Below, piece after piece: positions 26,769-36,129 of a stretch of 64,000 bases of DNA; the first letter of the stretch is position 1; every line of letters begins with the position of its first letter. Under the pieces are notes generated by a model. That model did no database searches, had not been told where the DNA came from, and saw only the letters and a program-made list of their open reading frames with translations. The stretch covers positions 558,001-622,000 of the forward strand of contig CP126743.1 in the NCBI GenBank assembly GCA_036287865.1, read 5' to 3'. Source of the DNA: Fluviibacter phosphoraccumulans_A. GTDB taxonomy: Bacteria; Pseudomonadota; Gammaproteobacteria; Burkholderiales; Rhodocyclaceae. Made by a program: the position numbers and the translations under genes.

Positions 26769-28319
26769 ATGTGCGGAATTATTGGCGTTGTAGCCACCAC
26801 ACCGGTTAACCAGTTGCTCTACGACGGACTCATGGTGCTTCAGCATCGTGGTCAGGATGCGGCAGGCATTTCAACGGCAGAAGGTAGCACCTTTCATATG
26901 CACAAAGGCCCGGGTCTGGTGCGAGATGTGTTCCGTACACGCAACATGCGGGCGTTGCCGGGCAACTGGGGTATTGCGCACTGTCGATACCCGACTGCCG
27001 GTTCGGCCTATAACTTTGCCGAAGCCCAGCCGTTCTATGTGAACTCGCCTTTTGGCCTGATGCTGGCACACAACGGTAACCTGACCAATGCCGAAGAGCT
27101 GAAACAACAACTCTTCAAGCTGGATCTGCGTCACATCAATACCAACTCCGATTCCGAAGTGCTGCTCAATGTTCTGGCTCACGAATTGCAGAAAGCGGCG
27201 CACGGTACGCGCCTGGATCAGGAAGCGATTTTCAAGGCCGTGCGTGGCGTTCATAAGCGTGTTCGTGGTGCCTATGCCGTGGTCGTCATGATTGCCGGTT
27301 ATGGCCTGTTGGCCTTCCGCGACCCGTTCGGTATTCGTCCGCTGGTGCTGGGTAAAAATGAAACACCGGCAGGTACCGAGTGGATGCTGGCGTCGGAATC
27401 GGTACCGCTGGACTCGCTGGGTTTCGAGCGCGTGGATGACGTGGCGCCCGGTGAAGCGGTCTATGTTGATTTGGATCGCAACATGGTGCGTGAGCAGTGC
27501 GCTGAAAAACACACGCTCTCACCATGCCTCTTTGAGTATGTGTATCTGGCCCGCCCGGATTCGATGCTGGATGATGTGTCGGTTTACGAAACCCGTCTGC
27601 GCATGGGTGAAACCCTCGCGGCCAAGGTGCGCAAAGTGATTGATCCAGCTGACATCGATGTGGTGATTCCGATTCCGGATTCGTCGCGTCCGGCAGCACT
27701 GCAAATGGCGCACGCTCTTGGTATCCCGTTTCTGGAAGGTTTTGTTAAGAACCGTTACATCGGACGTACCTTTATCATGCCCGGGCAGGCAACACGTAAG
27801 AAGTCTGTCCGCCAGAAACTCAACACGGTGGTTCAGGAATTTGCTGGCAAGAATGTGATGCTGGTGGATGACTCGATCGTGCGTGGCACCACTAGCCATG
27901 AGATCGTGGAGATGGCACGTGCTGCGGGCGCCAAGAAGGTGTATTTCGCCTCGGCATCGCCGCCGGTACGTTTTCCTAACGTATACGGTATCGATATGCC
28001 AACACGCGGCGAGCTAATCGCAACCGGTCGCACCGATGCACAAATTGCCGCATTGATTGGTGCCGATGAGCTGGTGTATCAGGATCTTGCCGCACTGGAA
28101 GAGTCTGTGCGCGCGTGCAATCCGAACATTACGGGTTTTGATGACTCCTGCTTTACCGGTAACTACATTACCGGTGATGTGGATGCCGCCTATCTGGATG
28201 CCGTTGAAAAGTCGCGTCAGAAACCGAGTGCGCCTGCTGCCTCTCAGGAAGACGATGACGAGGGTGGTAATGCAGCTCAGCAAATCGAAATGTTTGTCCG
28301 TCGTCCGGGTCAGGAATAA
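26769..28319 (+). CDS. purF: Amidophosphoribosyltransferase
   Basis: First committed step of purine synthesis. 516 residues. The catalytic N-terminal Cys2 follows the start Met (MCGIIGVV), the glutaminase domain shows QHRGQDAAGIST and HNGNLTNAEEL, and the PRPP-binding motif VMLVDDSIVRGTTSHEIV is in the C-terminal domain. The C-terminal tail beyond FTGNYITGDV is charged and of low complexity. Followed after 11 bases by metZ. Confidence 0.97.
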   Translation: MCGIIGVVATTPVNQLLYDGLMVLQHRGQDAAGISTAEGSTFHMHKGPGLVRDVFRTRNMRALPGNWGIAHCRYPTAGSAYNFAEAQPFYVNSPFGLMLAHNGNLTNAEELKQQLFKLDLRHINTNSDSEVLLNVLAHELQKAAHGTRLDQEAIFKAVRGVHKRVRGAYAVVVMIAGYGLLAFRDPFGIRPLVLGKNETPAGTEWMLASESVPLDSLGFERVDDVAPGEAVYVDLDRNMVREQCAEKHTLSPCLFEYVYLARPDSMLDDVSVYETRLRMGETLAAKVRKVIDPADIDVVIPIPDSSRPAALQMAHALGIPFLEGFVKNRYIGRTFIMPGQATRKKSVRQKLNTVVQEFAGKNVMLVDDSIVRGTTSHEIVEMARAAGAKKVYFASASPPVRFPNVYGIDMPTRGELIATGRTDAQIAALIGADELVYQDLAALEESVRACNPNITGFDDSCFTGNYITGDVDAAYLDAVEKSRQKPSAPAASQEDDDEGGNAAQQIEMFVRRPGQE

Positions 28320-28330
28320 TTGCGTCCATT

Positions 28331-29524
28331 ATGAGTAAGCATCAAAAACTGCCGGAAGGCCTGGCCGCAGAAACACTGGCCGTTCGCGCCGGGATGAATC
28401 GTAGTGTGCATAACGAACACAGTGAAGCGCTGTACCTGACATCCAGCTTTGTTTTTGACAATGCGGCTCAGGCGGCTGTGCGCTTTTCAGGTGAAGAAGA
28501 GGGCAATGTCTACGCCCGCTTTACCAACCCCAGTGTTACGCTCTTCGAACAGCGGCTTGCTGCGCTGGAAGGTGCCGAAGCCTGTATCGGCACGGCCAGT
28601 GGCATGGCCGCCATTACCTCTTTGGTCATGGCAAATCTAAGCGCCGGTGATCATATTGTTGCCTCCAATTCGCTATTTGGTTCGACGATCCAGTTGCTCG
28701 GCACCATCATGCCGCGCTTTGGTATTGAAACCACCTTCGTTTCGCAAACTGATGCCAGTGAATGGGATAAAGCCGTTCGGCCCAATACCAAGCTCCTGTT
28801 TTGTGAAACACCATCCAACCCACTGACGCAAGTGGCCGACATTCGTGCCCTGTCTGTGATTGCTAAAAAACATCATCTGCTGCTGGCGGTTGATAACTGC
28901 TTCTGTACGCCGATTCTGCAAAAGCCGCTGGAACTGGGTGCCGACATTGTGGTGCATTCGGCAACCAAATACCTGGATGGTCAGGGTCGTGTGCTCGGTG
29001 GCGCAGTCTGCGGCAGCAAGGAAATTATCGAGAAGCTCTTCATCTTCTTGCGCACAACTGGCCCAACGTTGTCGGCCTTTAACGCCTGGGTTCTGGGTAA
29101 AGGCTTGGAGACGCTGTCGATTCGTATGAAAGCCCAATCGGCAACAGCGCTCGAACTGGCCAGATGGCTGGAAGCGCATCCCGCCATTGAGCGTGTGTAC
29201 TATCCGGGTTTGCCATCGCACCCCCAGCATCAGCTGGCCATGCAACAGCAGAAATCCGGCGGGGCGATTGTCAGCTTTGAAGTGAAGGGTGGCAAAGAGG
29301 CTGCCTGGCGTGTGATAGACTCCTGTCAGTTGTTGTCGATCACCGGTAACCTGGGTGACACCCGTACGACGCTGACGCATCCTGCTTCCACAACGCATGG
29401 TCGTATTACCCCGGAAGCACGTGCCGTCGCAGGTATTCATGACAATTTGCTGCGAATCGCAATAGGCTTGGAAACGGTAGACGACATCTGTAACGATCTG
29501 GCTCGTGGGCTTTCTGCAAACTGA
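28331..29524 (+). CDS. metZ: O-succinylhomoserine sulfhydrylase
   Basis: PLP enzyme that makes homocysteine directly from O-succinylhomoserine and sulfide (methionine synthesis). 397 residues; YARFTNPSVTLFEQRLAALEGAEA, the PLP lysine in HSATKYLDGQGRVLGG and the C-terminal LLSITGNLGDTRTTLTHPASTTHG and LRIAIGLETVDDICNDL mark the Cys/Met metabolism PLP family. The place after purF is conserved in betaproteobacteria and supports metZ over other members of the family. Confidence 0.93.
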   Translation: MSKHQKLPEGLAAETLAVRAGMNRSVHNEHSEALYLTSSFVFDNAAQAAVRFSGEEEGNVYARFTNPSVTLFEQRLAALEGAEACIGTASGMAAITSLVMANLSAGDHIVASNSLFGSTIQLLGTIMPRFGIETTFVSQTDASEWDKAVRPNTKLLFCETPSNPLTQVADIRALSVIAKKHHLLLAVDNCFCTPILQKPLELGADIVVHSATKYLDGQGRVLGGAVCGSKEIIEKLFIFLRTTGPTLSAFNAWVLGKGLETLSIRMKAQSATALELARWLEAHPAIERVYYPGLPSHPQHQLAMQQQKSGGAIVSFEVKGGKEAAWRVIDSCQLLSITGNLGDTRTTLTHPASTTHGRITPEARAVAGIHDNLLRIAIGLETVDDICNDLARGLSAN

Positions 29525-29600
29525 TTGCAGTGCCGCCTGACCGGTTCGACCATGAGTTCATTCTGATTTTTTAGCCTGTTAGCCCCTGAGGGCAACAAAT

Positions 29601-31476
29601 ATGTCTTTTGAACAGTTTTCACTTTCCGAGCCACGTATCAATGCCATTCAGGATGCCGATATCTCCGGCACGCCTGCGCCAACACCGGTACAGGCCGCGC
29701 TGATTCCGCTGGTGCTGACCGGTAAAGATGTGCTCGTGGCGGCGCCTGCGGGTTCCGGCAAGGCGGCCGCTTACGCCATTCCAACGCTTGATCTGTTGCA
29801 GCAGGATGATGCGGCTCTGACGCAGGAGCCGGGCCGTGGCCTACGCATTCTGGTCTTGGTGCCAACGCGTGAAGTGGCCCTGCAAGTGCTGGATGCCTAC
29901 CGTACCTATGGGCGTCATGATGCCTATTACTCTTTTGCTGTTTACGGCGGTGTCAGCATGCATCCCCAAGTCCAGGCGCTGGAGCGAGGATTGGATGTGC
30001 TGATCGCCACGCCCGCCCGATTGCTGGATCATCTGGGTCAGGGGCATGTGAATCTGGATCGCGTGCGTGTCGTCCTCTTCGACGAAGTCGATCGCATGAT
30101 GGATATGGGTCAGGCTGCCGAGCTCGAGCGTCTCTACCCGTTGCTACCGCCAACTCGACAAACGATCGTCGTGGTCAGCTCATTCGGTGACAATATCCGC
30201 GGATTTTCTGATGGCCTACTGAAATACCCGGAAGAAGTGGTCATTGATCGCGGCGATGATGTCACCACCCGAGTCCACCAACGGTTCATTGCGGTCGATC
30301 CGCACCGTAAACGGGATCTGATGACGCAGCTGTTCCGTGACGAAGCATGGCCGCGTTCATTGGTATTTGCCCGTACAAAGTTCGGGGCAGAAGGCCTGGC
30401 GCGCAAGTTGGCCAAAGGTGGCGTTACCGCCAATGCGCTGCATGCCCATCGTGGTCAGATGCCCCGTGGTCGTGCTCTGGAAGAGTTTCAGACCGGGTTG
30501 CTGAGTGCCCTCGTTACAACGGATATGGCACTGCGTGGGTTTGAGATGGACGGCATGCAGCGGGTAGTTCACTACGATCTTCCTGCGGTGCCTGATGATT
30601 ACCCCGCACGCTTAAATCGTGTGTTGAATGGTGAAGAGGGTCGCGTTGGCAATACCGTTGCTTTTGTCACGCATGATGGCCGTGCTGCTCAAATCAATCG
30701 AGCGTCTACTAGGTGCCGAAATCCATCCAGAAATTATTCCGGGTTACGAACCCATGTCGCCTGAAGCGCTGGTCGAATATCAGGCAGAGCAAGCAGCTAA
30801 GTATGCAGCCGATCCGCGTAATACGCGCAATCAGCCCGCTGCCACCGGTGAAGAATCTGCTGAAGGCATTGACGCCGACAGCAATGCTGAGTTTGAAGAG
30901 TTTGATGAAGATTGCCAACCGGTTGAGCTGGATGAAGATGCCAAGGCACGGGCTGAAGGTGAAGCCTGGCTGTACGCCCGTCAACAAGCGAATCAGCGAC
31001 CACCGCGTGGCCGTAAACCGCGTGACCCAGATGCCCAGCCTTACTTCCCTGACGATCGTGACCCTTGGGCTGATTTGCCGGAAGACAAACTGTACGTGAT
31101 GGATGCCATGTACAACGGCAATAAGCTGGCGCCGGGTGAAACCGATCCGCTGACCGCGCTACAGTTTATTGATGACGATCGTCAGCCACGCGGTGCCAAT
31201 GCGCACGTGCGTGACATCGTTGCCGAATTCCGGCGCGAAGCCTGTGAAGACCGTAATCTGCATCGTGAGCTGGCCGGCATGCCGGCACTCAACAGCCTGC
31301 GCAAAAACCATCGTGGTAAAAAACCCTTTGGTAAGTCATCACAATTCGGTAAGGGGCAGGGCAAACCTGCAGGGAGCAAACCACCGCGCAGTGGCGGCTA
31401 CCAGGGTGCTAAACCATTCCGTCGTAAACCCACGGGTCCGGGTCGTCCGCGATCCCCCAAACCCGAGGCAAGCTGA
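29601..31476 (+). pseudogene. DEAD-box helicase-like protein with degenerate motifs, frameshifted
   Basis: RecA-like RNA helicase relative. The Q motif (TPVQ), PTREVALQV, and LHAHRGQMPRGRALEEFQTG are recognisable, but the catalytic motifs are altered: motif I is APAGSGKA (normally GKT), motif II DEVD, motif III SSF (normally SAT), and motif VI reads NRVLNGEEGR in place of HRxGRxGR. Near 30685 the frame shifts by one: VAFVTHDGRA continues in the next frame as LLKSIERLLGAEIHPEIIPGYEP, then a long acidic region and a basic Gly/Lys/Arg/Pro-rich tail ending RSPKPEAS. Probably an ATPase-dead paralogue even before the frameshift. The tRNA-Ser gene follows. Confidence 0.75.
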
Positions 31477-31500
31477 TAGAATCTTGTCTGAATTTAAAAA

Positions 31501-31590
31501 GGGTCTGTGGCTGAGTGGTTTAAAGCAACGGTCTTGAAAACCGTCGTAGGTGCGAGCCTACCGTGAGTTCGAATCTCACCGGACCCGCCA
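31501..31590 (+). tRNA. tRNA-Ser (anticodon UGA)
   Basis: 90-nt cloverleaf with long variable arm and encoded CCA. Acceptor GGGTCTG pairs with CGGACCC; anticodon TGA at 31535-31537 sits in loop CTTGAAA closed by ACGGT/ACCGT; T arm GTGAGTTCGAATCTCAC. Reads UCA codons and, by wobble, others of the UCN box. Confidence 0.97.
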
Positions 31591-31595
31591 AATTA

Positions 31596-31627
31596 AAACG
31601 GCTCGTCGAGAAATCGACGGGCCGTTT
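31596..31627 (+). terminator. Terminator of tRNA-Ser(UGA)
   Basis: A 14-bp stem (AAACGGCTCGTCGA with TCGACGGGCCGTTT, one T-G wobble) closed by a GAAA tetraloop; it begins five bases after the tRNA CCA. Confidence 0.85.
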
Positions 31628-31698
31628 GCTTTGGCCGCTTGCATTCATCACGGGTCGTCATAGAATGCAGGCATAACAAATGTTCCTGGAGATAAAAC

Positions 31699-32659
31699 AT
31701 GTACCACGCCCTACAGATTAATAAAGATGATGCCGGCTATCGTGCCGAGCTTAAAGAACTCGATGACTCCGCGTTGCCTGAAGGTGATGTGACAGTCCAG
31801 GTGGCCTGGAGTACGCTCAATTACAAAGATGGCCTGGGCATAACCGGTAAAGGCCCGGTGGTTCGTAAATTCCCATTAACCCCCGGTATCGATATGGCCG
31901 GGACCGTATTGGAAAGCAGTCATCCGTGCTGGAAGCCCGGGGATAAAGTCATTTTGAACGGCTGGAGTGTCGGTGAAACATACAGCGGCTGTCTGGCACA
32001 GAAGGCGCGCCTGAATGGTAACTGGCTCGTGCCATTGCCCACCGCATTTACCGAGCGTTAGGCCATGGCCATTGGTACGGCGGGCTATACGGCCATGCTT
32101 TGCGTGCTGGCACTAGAAAAGCACGGCATTAAACCGACGGATGGTGAAATCCTGGTCACGGGTGCTAATGGTGGGGTGGGCAGCGTGGCGATCATGCTCC
32201 TGGTCAAGCTGGGTTATACCGTCATTGCGTCTACGGGGCGCCCAGAAGAAGAGCCGCACCTCAAAGCACTGGGTGCTGCCGGCATTATCGACCGCAAGGA
32301 ACTATCGGAGCCCGGTAAGCCGCTCGGCAAAGAACGCTGGGCAGGTGTGGTTGATTCAGTCGGTAGCACCACACTGGCCAATGCCTGCGCTACAACCAAA
32401 TACAGTGGTGCGGTAACAGCCTGTGGTCTAGCCGGCGGGGCTGATTTTCCGTCAACGGTGATGTCATTCATTCTGCGGGGTATCACCCTCTACGGCATCG
32501 ACAGTGTGATGGCACCTTCCGAGAAGCGTATGGAAGCTTGGCAGCGTTTGGCGCGAGATCTGGACCACTGAGATCAGTTTGGTCGAAGCGATTAGCGTAG
32601 GCGCACAATTGCTTGAAGGCAAAATGCGTGGCCGTGTGGTGGTGGACGTTAATCGTTGA
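31699..32659 (+). pseudogene. YhdH/AcuI-type quinone oxidoreductase, decayed
   Basis: Zinc-independent medium-chain reductase (acryloyl-CoA reductase/YhdH group). The N-terminal half reads YHALQINKDD ... SWSTLNYKDGLGITGKGPV, then TAG at 32059-32061 in TER-stop-AMAIGTAGYTAML, where homologues have Gln or Lys. The NADPH loop VTGANGGVGSVAIMLLVKLGY is in frame after it. Near 32570 a small deletion shifts the frame: ARDLD continues as TTEISLVEAISVGAQLLEGKMRGRVVVDVNR, which in relatives is separated by several more residues. Three segments in correct order, so a decayed single gene. Confidence 0.88.
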
Positions 32660-32782
32660 TTAATTGAGGTTTGTCCCGTAAAAGGCTTTTTTTGATTTTT
32701 ACGGACAAACCCGAGAGGATTTTCTTGACGTTGCGATTGTTTTCATTCAAATTTGCAAAATGTAATTTCTGAATGAAAACAA

Positions 32783-33753
32783 ATGGCCAGTGAACTATCG
32801 AACGATCAACGGAAATACTTGATTGATTCAGCCCAGATGTATGAGTCATACATCGAAGCCAAGCGGCATGCTGATAGTTATCGGTATGGGATTGACTTGG
32901 AAGCGCTCCCGCGACAAAGAGTATCTGTTTCGTCTATCGGGGCGAACAGGTTATGGTCGCTCATTGGGTGTGCGCAGCCCGGAAACAGAACTGATAGAAG
33001 CAGAGTTTCGTGAAGGTAAGGCTCGTGCCAACACCCGTCTGGATGCTATTAAAAGCCGTCTTGATGAATTTGCCGTAATCAATAAGGCACTTCGTGCCTA
33101 ATGTTGTGGCACGTATCCTACGTTTGCTTGATGAGCGAAACCTGTTGGGTCAGGAATTTATCGTTTTAGGTACACAGTGTCTTTATGCTTACGAGGCCGC
33201 AGCGGGGGTGCGTGTTGATCCATCTCTAACCACATCGGGCGATGTTGATTTGATGTTTGATACCCGCAGAAAGATCGAGCTGGTATCGCAAAAGTTAGAT
33301 GGTTCAGGCTTGATCGGATTGTTGCGTAAAGTGGATAAATCGTTTGAACCGATGCAGCGTAGTAAGTTTCGGGCAGCAAACGATCAGGAGTTTATGGTCG
33401 ATTTGATCATGCCACCTTTGGACATGCGAGATGGTCGCAAAATACAATTTGCCGAAGGTGATCTCATCGCATCAGAAATTCCTGGCCTGGAATGGCTAAT
33501 GAACGCGCCGAAATTTGAGGCGATCTGTATGGGTGAAGACGGCTGGCCAACACAATTTGTCGTGCCAGATCCGAGAGCATTTGCTATTCACAAAGCCTGG
33601 CTTTCAACCTGGCCGATGCGAGATCCGCTCAAGAAAACACGTGATGCAGCACAAGGCGTAATGGTGCGTATGATCACCGAGAAATATTTTCCGCACTTAT
33701 CTTTTGCGCCGAGTGCCATGAAATCTTTCCCCCAAGGAAAAATGCCAGAATGA
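32783..33753 (+). pseudogene. GSU2403-type nucleotidyltransferase-fold protein, frameshifted
   Basis: Member of the family named for GSU2403, with a nucleotidyltransferase fold of unknown substrate. Frame one: MASELSNDQRKYLIDSAQMYESYIEA. After a shift near 32890: TWKRSRDKEYLFRLSGRTGYGRSLGVRSPETE ... NKALRA. After a second shift near 33095: PNVVARILRLLDERNLLGQEFIVLGTQCLYAYEAAAGVRVDP with the acidic pair GDVDLMFD and KVDKSFEPMQRSKFRA ... DLIMPPLD. The last frame alone (33094-33753, 219 residues) is open and carries the catalytic core. Its stop overlaps the start of a PGDYG protein (ATGA), suggesting a two-gene unit. Confidence 0.72.
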
Positions 33754-34187
33754 ACATGATTCACCTGACTCATATTGATTTAAGTAAAGATCCAGATGCA
33801 GCGCACTATCTGAAAACCGAAGTGGTGCAGGTGATGTTCGCCCGCGCGCCGGGTGAACTGATCAGCCTGGAAGGTCCGAACAAATATCAGATTGGAGACG
33901 CCATCATCACCGGTTGCACTGGAGATCGTTGGAGTGTGGATCGACACAGGTTCGATGCCAAGTATCAGCCTGTATCCCCTACGCAAGCTGGTGATGATGG
34001 TGCGTATACGGCCAAGCCTGTGCCGGTGTTGGCTAAACAGATTAACGAACCCTTTACTGCTGCCCGTTCTGCTGGCCGGGATGTGTTACGGGGCGAATCA
34101 GGGGATTGGCTCATGCAATACGGCCCCGGTGATTTCGGGGTGTGTGGCCAGAGCCGTTTTGCCAGGGTTTATCAGCGGGTTACTTAA
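33750..34187 (+). CDS. PGDYG-domain protein of unknown function
   Basis: 145 residues ending with GESGDWLMQYGPGDFGVCGQSRFARVY, which matches the short PGDYG-type domain (here PGDFG) found in bacterial proteins of unknown role. An N-terminal part (HYLKTEVVQVMFARAPGELIS ... FDAKYQPVSP) contains a degenerate similar block. It overlaps the broken nucleotidyltransferase gene by four bases, so the two were co-translated. No membrane or signal segment is seen. Function cannot be assigned. Confidence 0.6.
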   Translation: MNMIHLTHIDLSKDPDAAHYLKTEVVQVMFARAPGELISLEGPNKYQIGDAIITGCTGDRWSVDRHRFDAKYQPVSPTQAGDDGAYTAKPVPVLAKQINEPFTAARSAGRDVLRGESGDWLMQYGPGDFGVCGQSRFARVYQRVT

Positions 34188-34201
34188 CCCGCATTAGAAA
34201 C

Positions 34202-34669
34202 TTAGGGTTTGGGTTCGACGTAGTCGATGTGGGCAATGGCATCTGCCCAGCAGTTCGGTGTTTCGTACAGGCGCACCTGAACCAGTTGCAGATTGTTGCC
34301 GTAAGCATGTGTGTAATGCGGTGCTAGCAGACGGAAGGCAAGGGTCGCGAGATTTTCAGCAGTGGGCACCACGTCCAGAACCACCGTTTTATGGCCGGGA
34401 ATCTTGTCGAGCAGGGCACGCACTTCGGTATCGCCGGCGTAAACCAGAAACGCGTGATCCCATTGTTCGACCACTTCACGCAGAGCAATGGTTTTGATAT
34501 CGCCGAAATCCATGACCATGCCATTGGCTGGATCACCATTACGCTCAATCACATCCCCCGATAGGGTAATTTCCAGCGCATAGCGGTGCCCGTGCAAATG
34601 ACGGCACTGGCTACGATGATCAGGAATGCGGTGGCCGGCGTCAAACTCCAGCCGACGGATGATACGCAT
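34202..34669 (-). CDS. queD: 6-carboxy-5,6,7,8-tetrahydropterin synthase
   Basis: QueD makes the pterin precursor of queuosine (tRNA wobble base). 155 residues; zinc histidines in FDAGHRIPDH and CRHLHGHRY with the catalytic Cys, then the Asp/His pair region EQWDHAFLVY and the Glu-containing VRLYETPNCWADA near the end. It is divergent from a radical SAM gene 50 bases away. Intact. Confidence 0.93.
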   Translation of the reverse strand: MRIIRRLEFDAGHRIPDHRSQCRHLHGHRYALEITLSGDVIERNGDPANGMVMDFGDIKTIALREVVEQWDHAFLVYAGDTEVRALLDKIPGHKTVVLDVVPTAENLATLAFRLLAPHYTHAYGNNLQLVQVRLYETPNCWADAIAHIDYVEPKP

Positions 34670-34719
34670 GATAAGGCGATTTCCGGGCTAAAACAGGTGG
34701 CAGATTGTATCATTGCAGC

Positions 34720-35598
34720 ATGACTACTCAGAATGATCCGTCCAATGCTCAAAGTGCCCAGTCTGTGCGCTGGCTCACCTTTAGCGACCATGATCCGGAT
34801 TTTCTGAATCTCACCTATGTGTATCCGGTGCTCTCGCGCCGGATGCAGGGCATTTCCATCGGCATTAACCTCAATACCAATAACGCCTGCAACTGGGCCT
34901 GCGCCTATTGTCAGGTGCCGGGTTTGCACCGGGGCGATGCCCCGGAAGTGAATTTACCGTTGCTTGAAGCCGAGCTAAAAGGCTTGCTCGATAACCAGGC
35001 GCTGAGCTCGATGATCCCGCCGGATACGCCAGCGGCGATGCGTGAGATTCGCGACATTGCATTTTCTGGTAATGGTGAGCCCACGAGTTCCCCTCAGTTT
35101 TTGCAGGCTGTTGAAATCGCCAAACGCCAGCGCGATGCCCATGGCCTTAAGATTCCTCTGGTGCTTATTACCAATGGCAGCCTGATGTTACGGCCTGAAG
35201 TTCAGGAAGGTATACGTGCCCTTAATGAGGCGGGCGGTGTTGTCTGGTTCAAGGTCGATCGGCTATTGTCCGAATCCATGAAGCAGATCAACGGCATCAG
35301 TTATAAGCCTGAGCAGATTCAGCACCGGTTAGATGTCGCCTGCTCACTGGCACCGGTATGGCTGCAAACTTGCTGGGTCGCCTGGGATGGACAGGCACCG
35401 GGTGCTGAAGATGAAACGGCCTACCTGGATTTTATGGCACGTAATGCGCACCAGATTCAGGGCGTCCATCTTTATGGTCTTGCCCGACCTTCTCTGCAGC
35501 CAGAGGCGCCACATCTAAAAGCGCTGGCTGCTGATACCATGAACGCGTTGGCAGAACGTATCCGCGCAACAGGTGTTAAGGTTCAGATCAGTATCTGA
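34720..35598 (+). CDS. Radical SAM protein next to queD
   Basis: 292 residues from ATG 34720. The 4Fe-4S/SAM motif is CNWACAYCQVPG (Cx3CxxC, about residues 58-65), followed by FSGNGEPTSSPQFLQAVE (SAM-binding glycines), PLVLITNGSLM and VWFKVDRLL. It has no extra C-terminal cysteine cluster. The position beside queD invites the guess of QueE, but the overall pattern is that of the wyosine-like Fe-S oxidoreductase group with FSGNGEPT and is not a typical short QueE. Substrate unknown. Confidence 0.75.
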   Translation: MTTQNDPSNAQSAQSVRWLTFSDHDPDFLNLTYVYPVLSRRMQGISIGINLNTNNACNWACAYCQVPGLHRGDAPEVNLPLLEAELKGLLDNQALSSMIPPDTPAAMREIRDIAFSGNGEPTSSPQFLQAVEIAKRQRDAHGLKIPLVLITNGSLMLRPEVQEGIRALNEAGGVVWFKVDRLLSESMKQINGISYKPEQIQHRLDVACSLAPVWLQTCWVAWDGQAPGAEDETAYLDFMARNAHQIQGVHLYGLARPSLQPEAPHLKALAADTMNALAERIRATGVKVQISI

Positions 35599-35635
35599 TC
35601 AACGATCGCTCGCCTGGGCGGCCTTAAGTAATTGC

Positions 35636-35938
35636 TCAAAGGCTTTTGTATCGGTAACGGCCAACGAGCGCATGAGCGCCTTTAAGCTTACTTAGGTCAA
35701 TGCCTTCGATGTGAACCAGGTGAAGTAGGGTACTGATCGATGCGGGCAGCTTTCTGCCGGTCTCGTAACGGGAGCCACCGCTTTGCGAAACGCCGACTGG
35801 TGCCCAGAACTCACCCTGGGTTAACCCTAGCTTATTGCGTAATTCCTTAGGAGATTGAGACAAGGCACCTTTTAAAGGTGTGGCAGCCAGCTTGGGTGCT
35901 ACCAGACCTTTCAACCGCTTTTGATTTGATGTTGTCAT
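35636..35938 (-). CDS. Helix-turn-helix (XRE-like) regulator, possibly frameshifted at the end
   Basis: 100 residues. The HTH is RNKLGLTQGEFWAPVGVSQSGGSRYETGRKLP (about 33-65), followed by ISTLLHLVHIEGIDLSKL. After LSKL another frame reads KALMRSLAVTDTKAFEQLLKAAQASDR and would end at 35599, which looks more like a natural C-terminus than GAHALVGRYRYKSL; a one-base indel near 35685 is therefore likely. DNA-binding part intact. A strong ribosome binding site (AGGAGA) precedes the ATG, and a promoter with an FNR-like box lies upstream. Confidence 0.7.
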   Translation of the reverse strand: MTTSNQKRLKGLVAPKLAATPLKGALSQSPKELRNKLGLTQGEFWAPVGVSQSGGSRYETGRKLPASISTLLHLVHIEGIDLSKLKGAHALVGRYRYKSL

Positions 35939-35962
35939 TTTTATTCTCCTACCCCGTTACTT

Positions 35963-35990
35963 AATTTAGGTAGACTTTGATCAATGTCAA
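35963..35990 (-). promoter_or_regulatory. Promoter of the HTH gene overlapping an FNR-like box
   Basis: On the minus strand TTGACA (35985-35990) and TAAATT (35963-35968) are 16 bp apart. TTGAT-CAAT-GTCAA at 35977-35990 differs from the FNR/Anr consensus (TTGAT-N4-ATCAA) at one base and covers the -35 element. The box may be a chance match. Confidence 0.5.
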
Positions 35991-36129
35991 ACTTTTGTGC
36001 ACACAAATGGTGCGTTGCTACATTTTCGAGGTTGTCGGATTAAGCCGCATCGCCTTAATCCATGCGGCTTGCCGCTAAAATGGGCTATAATTTCAGCGCT
36101 TTGTTCAATCACATATATAAGATCTACTG

